Assembly: GCF_027596085.1 (NCBI RefSeq)
Contig: NC_072458.1
Span: forward strand, 24,665,369 to 24,729,368
Length of the DNA stretch: 64,000 nucleotides
From: Anoplopoma fimbria
Taxonomy: Eukaryota > Chordata > Actinopteri > Perciformes > Anoplopomatidae
Direction of reading: 5' to 3'
Part shown: positions 1-22,855 of the stretch, in pieces
Position numbering within the stretch: the stretch's first letter is position 1
How the letters are laid out: each line of letters opens with the position of its first letter
Notes under the pieces: generated by a model
The model's input: only the letters and a program-made list of their open reading frames with translations
The model's database searches: none
What the model was told of the DNA's origin: nothing
Position numbers and translations under genes: made by a program

Positions 1-318
1 TCTGGACGTGATCACTGATCATATGTTTAATAATGTAAACAATACGGAGGTAAACACAAATACAGCTGAGGCTTGTTATTATTTGGTATGAAAGGTTTGG
101 AACGTGTAAACGTGGTGGTGAAAGGGTGATGCCATTAGACCTAATCAATAACTAACTGTTATCAATAACTGATTGTTAATAATTAGGTCTAATGTGCATC
201 AATTAGCTATTATGTCAATAAGACTTAAATACATTCTCCCAAAACTGAAGGACTGATGGGTAATTATGAGGCGGAGGACGAGAACGCTCAACGAGCCGCC
301 ATCTTTAGTCATTGATTA
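1..318. other. Left-edge non-coding DNA
   Basis: No coding exon or known repeat is evident. By position this should be intron of the minus-strand rims1-like gene, whose C2A domain is interrupted at 1297 and must continue to the left of the window. It holds short AT-rich palindromic stretches around ATTAGGTCTAAT. Confidence 0.5.
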
Positions 319-583
319 TATTGATCACATTGATCACATTGATTGTATTGATCACATTGATCACATTGATCACATTGATCACATTGATAACATTGATAAC
401 ATTGATCACATTGATAACATTGATCACATTGATAACATTGATCACATTGATCACATTGATCACATTGATAACATTGATTGTATTGATCACATTGATAACA
501 TTGATTGATAACATTGATAACATTGGTCACATTGATCACATTGATTGTATTGATCACATTGATTGTATTGATCACATTCAGCC
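319..583. repeat. 9-bp minisatellite (ATTGATCAC/ATTGATAAC)
   Basis: About 29 tandem 9-bp units, mostly ATTGATCAC and ATTGATAAC, with ATTGATTGT variants. Because 9 is a multiple of 3, several frames stay open (Ile-Asp-His repeats on plus). This is a consequence of the unit and not evidence of a gene. Confidence 0.95.
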
Positions 584-1296
584 AGTAGATGTCACATTAT
601 TCTGCAACACGTAGCTAAACATTGGCTATGGATTCAGGCTTTAAGATGTATCATAATCTATGATCGTGTTACGATATGGATATGTAGTTTTAGCTAATGT
701 TTAGCTCGTCATCTTAGCAGAAGTGTAGAATATACACCGTTAGCTAGCTGGACATAGCATTGCTGATGCTAATGCTAACGGAGCTCCTCAGGGATAGAAG
801 CTGGTGTTGTTTTCATTCTGACAATAGAACCGCTGACTCATCAGTTTTGGTTGTAGGACTGTGGCTGATGGTCGAGTTGTAATGTTTTGGGTTATTGTTA
901 TTGATTAAGCTATGAAAGCTAACATGTGCTACCGTCAGTGGTCACTTGTTGCCATGGTAACTATACAGGTATCCTGCAGCCTGATGGAGGTCAGTCAGAC
1001 AGAGGACACCGAGACATTTGGACGTCACCGGACCTCACTCACAGCGACACCATGTGACTCCATTGGCGTGATTCTATTGGCTCTGCAGCCGTGTTACGTA
1101 ACAGAACGTTTTTAAATGATTCATTCACAATCATTTCAGGAAAATAAATAAGTTATGTGGAGGTATTATGTTTCTAAAATATAATTAAAATATAATTATA
1201 TTCAATTTTAGAATTGAAGAATGTGTGTTAGTGTTCTCTTGAGACACGTCACATATTCTAGGTGTCACCTAGACCACGGACGGGTTCTAGTTCTAC
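584..1296. other. Intron of the rims1-like gene, nothing else seen
   Basis: The stretch lies 3' (on the minus strand) of the last visible rims exon. I looked for the rest of the C2A domain (the basic stretch that follows the PDRSDK region in RIM proteins) and did not find it. No array or transposon is recognised. Confidence 0.5.
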
Positions 1297-13338
<12,042 letters not shown>

Positions 13339-14439
13339 CTGTCAATAACACAGAATTTACTTTTTGTAGTCCATTCCACCACACAGTTATATATAAACTT
13401 AGTTCTGGTTCTTTATTGTTTGTAGTCCATTCCACTTTGACTTAATCTTCATCAGGGATGTGCATCACTTTGTCCATGTGCTCGTGCACAAGGTTACATT
13501 TAATGTCACTATAATAATGTAATATATCTGTTTTAACATACTCTTATTTGTTCACTTGTTTACCATATTTTATTGTATATTTTCATATTTCTACTTTTAA
13601 TCATGTCTTTATTCTATCACTGTGTTGTTATTTACTGTACGCACCATTAATCACCAAGCCAAAGGCCTTTTGAAGGTCTACTTCAGGTTCTGTAGGACAC
13701 CAGGAAGCCTGATCTGGACCCCAGTACCGGGTCGGATCAGACAGTCTCTACTGAGCCCCCCACCTCCATGGTGCCCCTGCTAACAGACTCCATATAACAC
13801 CAGCTGATCCCAGATCAGAGCTGCAGCTCAGGTCCACTAAATGTTTAGTGGAAGTTAATGGTGGATGTTTTAAATATTTTGGACTCAATCTGTTTAAATT
13901 TGACAATTTAAAGTCCAGACAGGGATTAATTATTATTCCTGTGAAGCTTTGCAAACCTTCATGTTGGGCAGTTAAAATAAAGTTCAACTGTAAAAGGAAT
14001 GAATCTTCCTTATTTCTGGATAAATCTGTGTGCTTTGTTTGTTTGTGGTTCGGTCAACACATATTTATTCTAAAAGGTGTAACAAGTGATCACAATATGA
14101 GCAACATTATCAGAGAAACTAGGTGAAACTAAATGATTTACTTTTACATCAAATCAGTTAACTGCAGAATGATAAACAAAAAGATCAAACTAATGTGGAC
14201 CTAATGAAATTACTAAAAGAACAAATAATGAGCAGAAAATAAATAATATTTACAGAACACAACAAAGAAATACATCATATAATAATACAAAAATAAGAGT
14301 TTCTTACAGTTTGTCTGTTGGCTGTTTGAAGCTTCACATGCACACACACACTCAGACACACACACTCAGACACACACACTCAGCAGGTTTATAATCTGGA
14401 TCATAACTGAAGCACCGCCCCTGCTCCCAGTGTTTGTGT
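13339..14439. other. Unique AT-rich DNA upstream of the visible rims1 exons
   Basis: I searched the minus strand for RIM N-terminal coding sequence and saw none. A short (ACACACACTCAG)n run lies at 14338-14383. Confidence 0.5.
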
Positions 14440-15782
14440 TAATCTGTGTGTTGTTAGCTTGTGTTAGATTGAGTGTTAGCTTATGTAAGTCTGTGTGTTG
14501 TTAGGCTTGTGTTAGTCTGTGTTGTTAACTTGTGTGAGTCTGTGTTGTTAGCTTGTGTTAGTCTGTGTGTTGTTAGCTTGTGTTAGACTATGTGTTGTTA
14601 GCTTGTGTTAGATTGTGTGTTGTTAGCTTGTGTATGTCTATGTGTTGTTAGCTTGTGTTGTTAGCTTGTGTTAGTCTGTATGTTGTTAGCTTGTGTTAGT
14701 CTGTGTGCTGTTAGCTTGTGTTAGTCTGTGTGTTGTTAGCTTGTGTTAGTCTGTGTGCTGTTAGCTTGTGTGAGTCTGTGCTGTTAGCTTGTGTTAGTCT
14801 GTGTGCTGTTAGCTTGTGTTAGTCTGTGTGTGTTAGTCTGTGTTGTTAGCTGTTAGTTAGCTTGTGTGAGTCTGTGTTGTTAGCTTGTGTTAGATTGAGT
14901 GTTAGCTTATGTAAGTCTGTGTGTTGTTAGCTTGTGTTAGACTACGTGTTGTTAGCTTGTGTTAGTCTGTGTTATTAGCTTGTGTTAGACTGTGTTGTTA
15001 GATTGTGTGTTGTTAGCTTGTGTGAGTCTGTGTTGTTAGCTTGTGTTAGTCTGTGTTGTTAGATTGTGTGTTGTTAGCTTGTGTTATTAGCTTGTGTTAG
15101 ACTGTGTTGTTAGCTTGTGTTAGATTGTGTGTTGTTAGCTTGTGTTAGTCTGTGTGCTGTTAGCTTGTGTGAGTCTGTGTTGTTAGCTTGTGTTAGATTG
15201 AGTGTTAGCTTATGTAAGTCTGTGTGTTGTTAGCTTGTGTTAGACTACGTGTTGTTAGCTTGTGTTAGTCTGTGTTATTAGCTTGTGTTAGACTGTGTTG
15301 TTAGCTTGTGTGTTGTTAGCTTGTGTGAGTCTGTGTTGTTAGCTTGTGTTAGTCTGTGTGTTGTTAGCTTGTGTTAGTCTGTGTTATTATTTTGTGTTAG
15401 ACTATGTGTTGTTAGCTTGTGTTAGTCTGTGTTATTAGCTTGTGTTAGACTGTGTTGTTAGATTGTGTGTTGTTAGCTTGTGTTAGATTGTGTGTTGTTA
15501 GCTTGTGTTAGTTTGTGTGTTGTTAGCTTGTGTGAGTCTGTGTTGTTGTTAGCTTGTGTTAGTCTGTGTGTTGTTAGCTTGTGTTAGACTGTGTGTTGTT
15601 AGCTTGTGTTAACCTGTGTGTTATTAGCTTGTGTTAGACTGTGTGTTGTTAGCTTGTGTTATTCTGTGTGTTGTTAGCTTGTGTTAGTCTGTGTGTTATT
15701 AGCTTGTGTTAGATTGTGTGTTAGCTTATGTAAGTCTGTGTGTTGTTAGCTTGTGCTAGATTGTGTGTTGTTAGCCTGTGTG
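14440..15782. repeat. Variable-length minisatellite (TTAGCTTGTGTTAGTCTGTG)
   Basis: About 60 units of roughly 20-26 bp built from GTTAGCTTGTGTTAGTCTGT and GTGTTGTTAGCTTG, with a larger segment (about 14880-15000) repeated near 15180-15300. Plus is G/T-rich. Confidence 0.95.
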
Positions 15783-16441
15783 CTGTACCTTATTGTCTCT
15801 CAGCGTCACCTAGGAGACAGATTCAGGAAGCACCCCCCCACACAGTTAGCTGTTGTAGCTTAGCATATGTCTTTCTGGGTCAGTGTGACCCATTCAGTGA
15901 GAGCAGTTTGTGCTAAGCTAACGTTGCAGATAATGCTGGAGACGGTTTAGCTTTGGCTCTCATGTCTGATCGCTGCTCTTCCTCTCCATGAGAACACGTT
16001 CCTTCATCAGCATGAACACGTTAGTTTATTGTCGTTATGAAGAAATATGTGAGACGTGAACTCATTAACACGTAACACGTATTTATCACAGTAACGTTCA
16101 CGTAGAACTCTGTTCATCCTGACAGCTGATCTGGAGTCAGTCTCCTTCATTCATCAGACTGAAGGCTGAAAGTCTTCACATAGAAACATGAAAATAGAGC
16201 TTCAACAATTCATCCATACATAAATCAAATAATCAGCAACTATTTTAATAATTGATTAGATGTTCAAATACATTGATATCAGCTTCACAAAATATTCTTA
16301 AACTGAATCTGACTCTTAGTCCAAGAAGTAACCTTTGACCTCAGTGTTTTCTGACATTTACAGACCAAACGGTGAATAAATGAATGAAGAAAGTCGTCCA
16401 TGTGCCCCGTCATGATTTAACCAAATAAAAGTATATATCTA
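15783..16441. other. Region 3' of the 15-finger gene
   Basis: Unique sequence downstream (on minus) of the zinc-finger stop codon at 16796. A minus-strand AATAAA (plus TTTATT at about 16025-16030) could serve as a distal poly(A) signal. Confidence 0.4.
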
Positions 16442-16735
16442 CAGCGGTAAAATAAGTATTGAACACATCATCATTTTTCTCAGTAAATATATTTCTAAAG
16501 GTGCTATTGACATGAAATGTTCACCAGATGTCGGTAACAACCCAAGTAATCCATACATACAAAGAAAACCAAACAAATAAGTTCAGAAATTAAGTTATGT
16601 GTAATAAAATGGAATGACACAGGGAAAAAGTATTGAACACATGAAGAAAGGGAGGTGCAAAAAGGCATCGAAAGCCAAGACACCAGCTGAAATCTATCAG
16701 TAATTAGAAAGCAATCCTGCCCCTAATATCTTTTC
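16442..16735. mobile_element. Tc1/mariner end fragment
   Basis: It starts with the terminal inverted repeat (CAGCGGTAAAATAAGTATTG) and continues through about 290 bp that match one end of the full copy at 56901-58490, including ATGACACAGGGAAAAAGTAT. The transposase and the other end are missing. It lies about 60 bp from the zinc-finger stop codon, so it is probably part of that gene's 3' UTR. Confidence 0.9.
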
Positions 16736-16795
16736 TACATTCAGTCCTCAGACGGTTTGCGGTCAGTGCCAATATGAACTTGAGGTTTCTTTCTG

Positions 16796-18816
16796 CTAAT
16801 CCTGAGTGAGATCTGAACCGCTCACAGCGTCACTTCCTGTTTCAGTGGCGGCGTGCTGCGTCATGTGTCGCTTCATGTTTGATACCTGCGTAAAGTTTTT
16901 ATCACAAACGGAGCAGCTGAAGGGTTTCTCAGGTGTCACTCCCGTGTGCTGGGCCATGTGTCGCTTCAGATTCCCGCCTTGTGTGAATCTGACGCCACAG
17001 ACGGAGCAGCTGAAGGGTTTCTCTCCTGAATGAGTTCTCAGGTGTTTCTTCAGAGCTCCACTTGCAGTGAAGCCTTTGGCACAAACAGAGCAACTGAATG
17101 GTTTCTCTCCTGTGTGAATTCTCATGTGAGCCTTCAAGTTGTGCTTGTGATTAAATCTGTTCCCACACTGACGGCAGCGAAACGGCTTCTCTCCTGGTTC
17201 CACCTCCGGGTTCTCCTCCGTTTGGCTCTCGTCCAGCTCCGACTGCTCGCTGCCACATTTGTGTCGTCTGAACCCTGAAAGCCACGTGAACTTTTTGTCA
17301 CAGATGCTGCAGCTGAACAGTTTCTCTCCCGTGTGGACGGCTGTGTGCTGAGTCATGTGAACCTTTTGTGTGAATCCTTTGGCGCAGAAGGGGCAGCGGA
17401 ACGGTCTCTCTCCGGTGTGAAGTCTCTCGTGAGTCTTCAGATTCACCATCCGGCCAAATCTTTTCCCGCACTGAGAGCAGCTGAATGGTTTCTCTCCTGT
17501 GTGACTCGTCATGTGACCCAGCAGCGACCTCTTACAGCCGAATGTCTTACCACAATCGGAGCAGCTGAACGGTCTCTCTCCGGTGTGAATCCTCACGTGA
17601 GTCTGCAGATGTTCCTTTCGGCCAAATATTTTGCCACATTCAGAGCAGCTGAACGCTTTCTTGATGCCGTTACTTCCTGCATCAGAGTTCAAACCTGATG
17701 GAGGTTCTCTGGTCTCTGTCCCGTCAACATCACTGAATTCATCCTTAAATTCAGAGTATCCAGTCTCCTCATCAGTATCTGGTTCTGGATGTCTACGTGG
17801 ATCTGAGTTCCGGTCTGGTTCTGGTCCTCCACAGTCCTCTCCATCAGCTTCTGTCTCCATGTGTTCAGTACGTCTGTGATGAAGCTGTGAGGACTGAGGT
17901 TTCTCTTCATCATCTTCACTCTTCACAGGGACAGGAGTGAATGTGAACTTGGTGATATCAGCCTCCTCCAGCCCTTGAAGCTGCTCTCCCTCCTGATTGG
18001 TCCAGAGTTCGTGACGTTGAGACAATTCTCCGCCACACTTGTGTCTCTTGAGCTGATAAAGCCACGTGAATCTTCTGTCACAGACGCTGCAGCTGAACCT
18101 GTCCTCCTTGGTGTGGACGGACATGTGTTGAGTCAGATGTCCTCCATGTTTGAAGCTTTTACCACAAACGGAGCAGCCGAACGGTCTCTCTCCTGTGTGA
18201 ATCCTCCTGTGTATGTTCAGATTGTCCTTGCGGCTGAATATTTTCCCGCACTCGGAGCAGCTGAACGCTTTGTCGGTCTCTCTGCTGTCCTCAGTGTGTC
18301 TCTGCTCAGAGGACTCGGCAGAGACACACTGATGACTCTTGAGCTGAGTGTACCAGGTGAACCTCTCCTCACAGAAACGACAGCTGAACGGTTTCTCTCC
18401 GGTGTGGACGGACATGTGATACGTCAGATTGACCTTTTGGGTAAAACTTTTTCCGCAGAAGGAGCAGCTGAACGGTTTCTCTCCTGTGTGGGTTCTCATG
18501 TGGATCTTCAGATGTGGGCTGCGGCCAAATATTTTGCCACATTCAGAGCAGCTGTATGTTTTCCTTCCAGTTCTAGACCTCAGATCACCGACGGGGACCT
18601 CCACGATCTTCAGGGACTTTAGAACCAACTGAGGTTCTCCGTTCCCTGTCCGATCTTCATCACTGACTTCAGTCTTTACCTCTGAGGACTCGGAAGGATC
18701 AGAGTTCCAGACTGCTCCCTCCTGACTGGTCCAGAGTTCCTCCTGTTCCTGTTTAATGTGTGGGGGCTCTGGGTCCTCCTGGTCCAGACTGGAGCTCCAC
18801 TCCTGCTGCTGGACCT
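16796..18816 (-). CDS. C2H2 zinc-finger protein, 15 fingers, two-module exon
   Basis: One terminal coding exon (acceptor TTTCCTTCAG before 18816, stop TAG at 16796-16798) of about 673 residues. It opens with [19 protein letters not shown] and an ELWTSQE motif, as in many fish zinc-finger genes. Fingers 1-6 (about residues 95-272) and fingers 7-15 (from about 396) are separated by a second copy of the leader ([19 protein letters not shown], then [19 protein letters not shown]). Fingers are linked by TGEKPFSC. Three fingers (3, 6 and 11) end in HKC or HQC rather than HxH. Probable nuclear DNA-binding factor; target unknown. The first exon was not identified. The internal leader suggests fusion of two tandem genes. 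Confidence 0.9.
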
Positions 18817-19092
18817 CTGAAGGAAACAGGAAACACACCGTAAGTCTTTAATTAACTGAATATCAGGAAAGTGAGAAAAACAATAACAAAAGATTTTAAA
18901 GAAATGCTTTGATGATGATGGTGGAGAACACGGTGTAATGTGTCTCCATGTAATCCACCTGAAGAAGGACCTCCAGAACCAAAAGGACCACATTAAATCC
19001 ACTAGAACCTCCAGAAAGTCTCCTCATGAGGACTCAGGATAAGTCCTCAGTCTCTCAGGGGGTGGAGATGTTAATAATTCACTGATTCATTA
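18817..19092. other. Intron upstream of the 15-finger exon
   Basis: Unique sequence. No lead exon of the ERLTAAA type was seen here. Confidence 0.45.
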
Positions 19093-19375
19093 AAACTAGA
19101 ACCACCTACAGATGAACTGGAACCATGTAAAGGAAAACTAGAACCACCTACAGATGAACTGGAACCATCTAAAGGAAAACTAGAACCACGTACATATTAA
19201 CTAGAACCATCTAAAGGAAAACTAGAACCACCTACAGATGAACTGGAACCATTTTAAGGAAAACTAGAACCACCTACAGATGAACTGGAATCATCTAAAG
19301 GGAAACTAGAACCACCTAGAGATAAACTGGAACCATCTAAAGGAAAAATAGAACTATGTACAGATTAACAAGAAC
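19093..19375. repeat. Minisatellite with AACTAGAACCACCTACAGAT core
   Basis: About seven units of roughly 40 bp alternating AACTAGAACCACCTACAGAT and GAACTGGAACCATCTAAAGG. Confidence 0.9.
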
Positions 19376-19441
19376 CTTAGGTCTAAGGACAGAGGATGTG
19401 AGGGTCTAAGGTCTAAGGACAGAGGATGTGAGGGACAGATT
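19376..19441. repeat. Three short units of the GGACAGAGGATGTGAGGGTC repeat
   Basis: The same 23-bp unit as the 21.38-21.79 kb array. It abuts the LINE reverse transcriptase sequence at about 19442. Confidence 0.85.
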
Positions 19442-21365
19442 TTATTCACCTTATATATGCTTCCTTTAGGGAATATTATCAGAAAACACTCAATAAACTT
19501 TCATTGTTATGCAGATGATACCTAGTTATATCTATCGATTAAAACAGACGAAACTAACCAGTTCTCTAAACTTCAACAGTCTTAAGGACATAAAAACCTG
19601 GATGACCTGTAACTTCTTAATGTTAAACTCAGACAAAACTGAAGTTATTCTACTAGAGATCAATTATCTAAGGATATAGTTTCTCTAGATGGCATTGCTC
19701 TGGCATCCAGCACTACCGTTAAGAACCTCGGAGTTATCTTCGATCAGGATCTGTCTTTTAACTCTTATATAAAACAGATCTCAAGGACAGCCTTTTTTCA
19801 TTTACGTAACATTAAATCAGTCACTTCCTGTCTCAAAGCAGAAAAACTAGTTCATGCATTTGTTACCTCTAGACTAGATTACTGTAACTCCTTATTATCA
19901 GGCTGCTCTAATAAGTCTCTTAGATCTTTACAGTTGGTCCAGAATGCTGCAGCACGTGTTCTAACAAAAACTAAGAAAAGAGATCATATTACTCCAGTAT
20001 TAGCTTCTCTGCACTGGCTCCCTGTTAAATCAAGAATAGAATTTAAAATCCTTCTCCTCACCTACAAAGCTCTAACTGGCCAGGCACCGTCTTATCTTAA
20101 GGAACTTATAGTTCCATATTACCCAACTAGAGAGCTGCGCTCCATCAATGCAGGGTTACTTGTGGTTCCTAGAGTATATAAAAGTAGGATGGGAGCCAGA
20201 GCCTTCAGTTATCAGGCTCCTCTTCTGTGGAACCAGGTTCCAGTTTCAGTCCGGGGGGCAGACACACTCACCACTAAGAGCAGGCTTAAGACCTTCCTTT
20301 CTGATAGCACTTATAGTTAGGACTGGCTCAGGTTTATAGTTAGGACTGGTTCAGGTTTATAGTTAGGACTGGTTCAGGTCTATAGTTAGGACTGGTTCAG
20401 GTTTATAGTTAGGACTGGTTCAGGTCTATAGTTAGGACTGGTTCAGGTTTATAGTTAGGACTGGTTCAGGTCTATAGTTAGGACTGGTTCAGGTTTATAG
20501 TTAGGACTGGTTCAGGTTTATAGTTAGGACTGGTTCAGGTTTATAGTTAGGACTGGTTCAGGTTTATAGTTAGGACTGGTTCAGGTCTATAGTTAGGGCT
20601 GGTTCAGGTTTATAGTTAGGTTTATTCAGGTTTATAGTTAGGACTGGTTCAGGTCTATAGTTAGGGCTGGTTCAGGTTTATAGTTAGGGCTGGTTCAGGT
20701 CTATAGTTAGGACTGGTTCAGGTTTATAGTTAGGACTGGTTCAGGTCTATAGTTAGGGCTGGTTCAGGTTTATAGTTAGGGCTGGTTCAGGTCTATAGTT
20801 AGGACTGGTTCAGGTTTATAGTTAGGACTGGTTCAGGTTTATAGTTAGGATAGTTAGGACTGGTTCAGGTCTATAGTTAGGGCTGGTTCAGGTTCTCCTT
20901 GGTCCAGCCCCTAGATATGCTGCTATATGCCTAGACAGCCGGGGGACTACCTAGGATACACTGAGCTCCTCTCTCCTCTTCTCTCCCTCCATCTTTATGT
21001 ATTAATCTCCTATTTATGCTCATCACTGATTTTGCTTCTTCCCCGGAGTCCTGGTGCTTTCTCACCTCGCAGGTTTACATGAATCGTGGTTCTATCTGGA
21101 CTGTGATCCTGCTGACACCCACTGCTACTACCACTATCATTATTATTAATAATATTATTATTATTATTATTATTGGTCACATTACTAATACTAGTCCCTA
21201 TATCATTATTTTAATTCTTCTATAGTCATTGCTGCTTTTAAAAGTAGTCTTAATGTTTCCTTGGTTACTCTGCTTACTACTGTGATTATATGAATCATTT
21301 ATGTCATATACATTGAATGTGTTGTATCTCTGTTATGCTGTTCATTCTGTACACATGACATCTAT
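19442..21365 (+). mobile_element. Second CR1/L2-clade LINE, 3' half, decayed
   Basis: Reverse transcriptase remains run from about 19495 (HCYADDT followed by a stop) to the end of the frame at 20320, which reads VQNAAARVLTKTKKRDHIT, SLHWLPVKSRIEFKILLLT and SRLKTFLSDSTYS. The 3' UTR continues at 20890-21365 and includes an ATT-rich microsatellite at 21137-21175. The body carries frameshifts and stops. The 3' UTR is split by a 23-bp array expanded from its own sequence (20310-20890). Confidence 0.88.
20310..20892. repeat. 23-bp minisatellite inside a LINE 3' UTR
   Basis: About 25 units of 23 bp with core TATAGTTAGGACTGGTTCAG. The first unit begins at the reverse transcriptase stop codon, and unit-like sequence is present once as part of the element, so the array grew from the LINE itself. 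Confidence 0.95.
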
Positions 21366-21375
21366 TGACTTCTGT

Positions 21376-21795
21376 CCATCCTGAGAGAAGGATCTAAGGA
21401 CAGAGGATGTGAGGGTCTAAGGACAGAGGAGGTGAGGGTCTAAGGACAGAGGATGTGAGGGTGTAAGGACAGAGGATGTGAGGGACTAAGGACAGAGGAT
21501 GTGAGGGTCTAAGGACAGAGGATGTGAGGATCTAAGGACAGAGGATGTGAGGGTCTAAGGACAGAGGATGTGAGGGTGTAAGGACAGAGGATGTGAGGGT
21601 CTAAGGACAGAGGATGTGAGGGTGTAAGGACAGAGGATGTGAGGGACTAAGGACAGAGGATGTGAGGGTGTAAGGACAGAGGATGTGAGGGTGTAAGGAC
21701 AGAGGATGTGAGGGTGTAAGGACAGAGGAGGTGAGGGTGTAAGGACAGAGGATGTGAGGGTGTAAGGACAGAGGATGTGAGGGTGTAAGGACAGA
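21376..21795. repeat. 23-bp minisatellite (GGACAGAGGATGTGAGGGTC)
   Basis: About 18 units of 23 bp. The reverse complement of the same unit forms the array at 63.79-64.0 kb. It runs to within 40 bp of a truncated zinc-finger exon. Confidence 0.95.
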
Positions 21796-21830
21796 CTCTG
21801 AATTAAACAGAGATGTTCTAACCTCCTCCT

Positions 21831-22134
21831 CCTGTCTCCATGTGTTCAGTACGTCTGTGATGAAGCTGTGAGGACTGAGGTTTCTCTTCATCATCTTCAC
21901 TCTTCACAGGGACAGGAGTGAATGTGAACTTGGTGATATCAGCCTCCTCCAGCCCTTGAAGCTGCTCTCCCTCCTGACTGGTCCAGAGTTCCTCCTGTTC
22001 CTCTTTAATGTGTGGGGGCTCTGGGTCCTCCTGGTCCTCTTTAATGTGGGGGGGCTCTGGCTCCTCCTGGTCCAGACTGTGGGGGGGTTCTGGGTCCTCC
22101 TGGTCCTCTTTAACCACCAACAGCTGCTGGATGT
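21831..22134 (-). pseudogene. Truncated zinc-finger gene exon (leader only)
   Basis: The acceptor TGTCCTGCAG precedes 22134. It reads [37 protein letters not shown] and [19 protein letters not shown], then loses similarity after HMET and hits a stop within a few codons. The same leader precedes fingers at 34.3-35.7 kb and inside 16.8-18.8 kb; here no fingers follow. It is the leader of a family member whose finger array has been lost, apparently at the border of the 23-bp array. Confidence 0.85.
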
Positions 22135-22159
22135 CTGCAGGACACAGGACACACGTTTA

Positions 22160-22855
22160 ACCCGTGTCTCCTTGTCTCCTTGTCCCCTTGTCTCCTTGTC
22201 CCCTTGTCTCCTTTTCCCCTTGTCTCTTTGTCTCCTTGTCCCCTTGTCTCCTTGTCCCTTTGTCCCCTTGTCTCCTTGTCTCCTTGTCCCCTTGTCCCTT
22301 TGTCTCCTTGTCCCCTTGTCTCCTTGTCCCCTTGTCTCCTTGTCCCCTTGTCCCCTTGTCTCCTTATCCCCTTGTCCCTTTGTCTCCTTGTCTCCTTGTC
22401 CCTTTGTCTCCTTGTCTCCTTGTCCCCTTGTCCTTTTGTCTCCTTGTCCCCTTGTCTCTCCTTGTCTCCTTGTCCCTTTGTCCCCTTGTCTCCTTGTCCC
22501 CTTGTCTCTTGTCCCCTTTGTCTCCTTGTCTCCTTGTCTCTTTGTCCCCTTGTCCCCTTGTCTCCTTGTCCCCTTGTCTCCTTCTCTCCTTGTCTACTTG
22601 TCTCCTTGTCTACTTGCCTCCTTGTCCCCTTGTCTCCTTGTCCCTTTGTCTCCTTGTCTCTTTGTCCCCTTGTCTACTTGTCCCCTTGTCTACTTGTCCA
22701 CTTGTCTCCTTGTCCCCTTGTCTCCTTGTCTCCTTGTCTCCTTGTCCCTTTGTCTCCTTGTCCCCTTGTCCCCTTGTCTCCTTGTCCCCTTGTCTCCTTG
22801 TCCCCTTGTCTACTTGTCTCCTTGTCCCTTTGTCCCCTTGTCTCCTTGTCCCTTT
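22160..22855. repeat. 8-bp-based minisatellite (CCTTGTCC/CCTTGTCT), left block
   Basis: About 85 octamers CCTTGTCC or CCTTGTCT, with CTTTGTCC and CTACTTGT variants; pure pyrimidine plus G on plus. It resumes at 26222 after a LINE. It starts about 20 bp upstream of the acceptor of the truncated zinc-finger exon. All three plus frames stay open, giving spurious Leu/Ser/Pro/Cys-rich frames. Confidence 0.97.
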
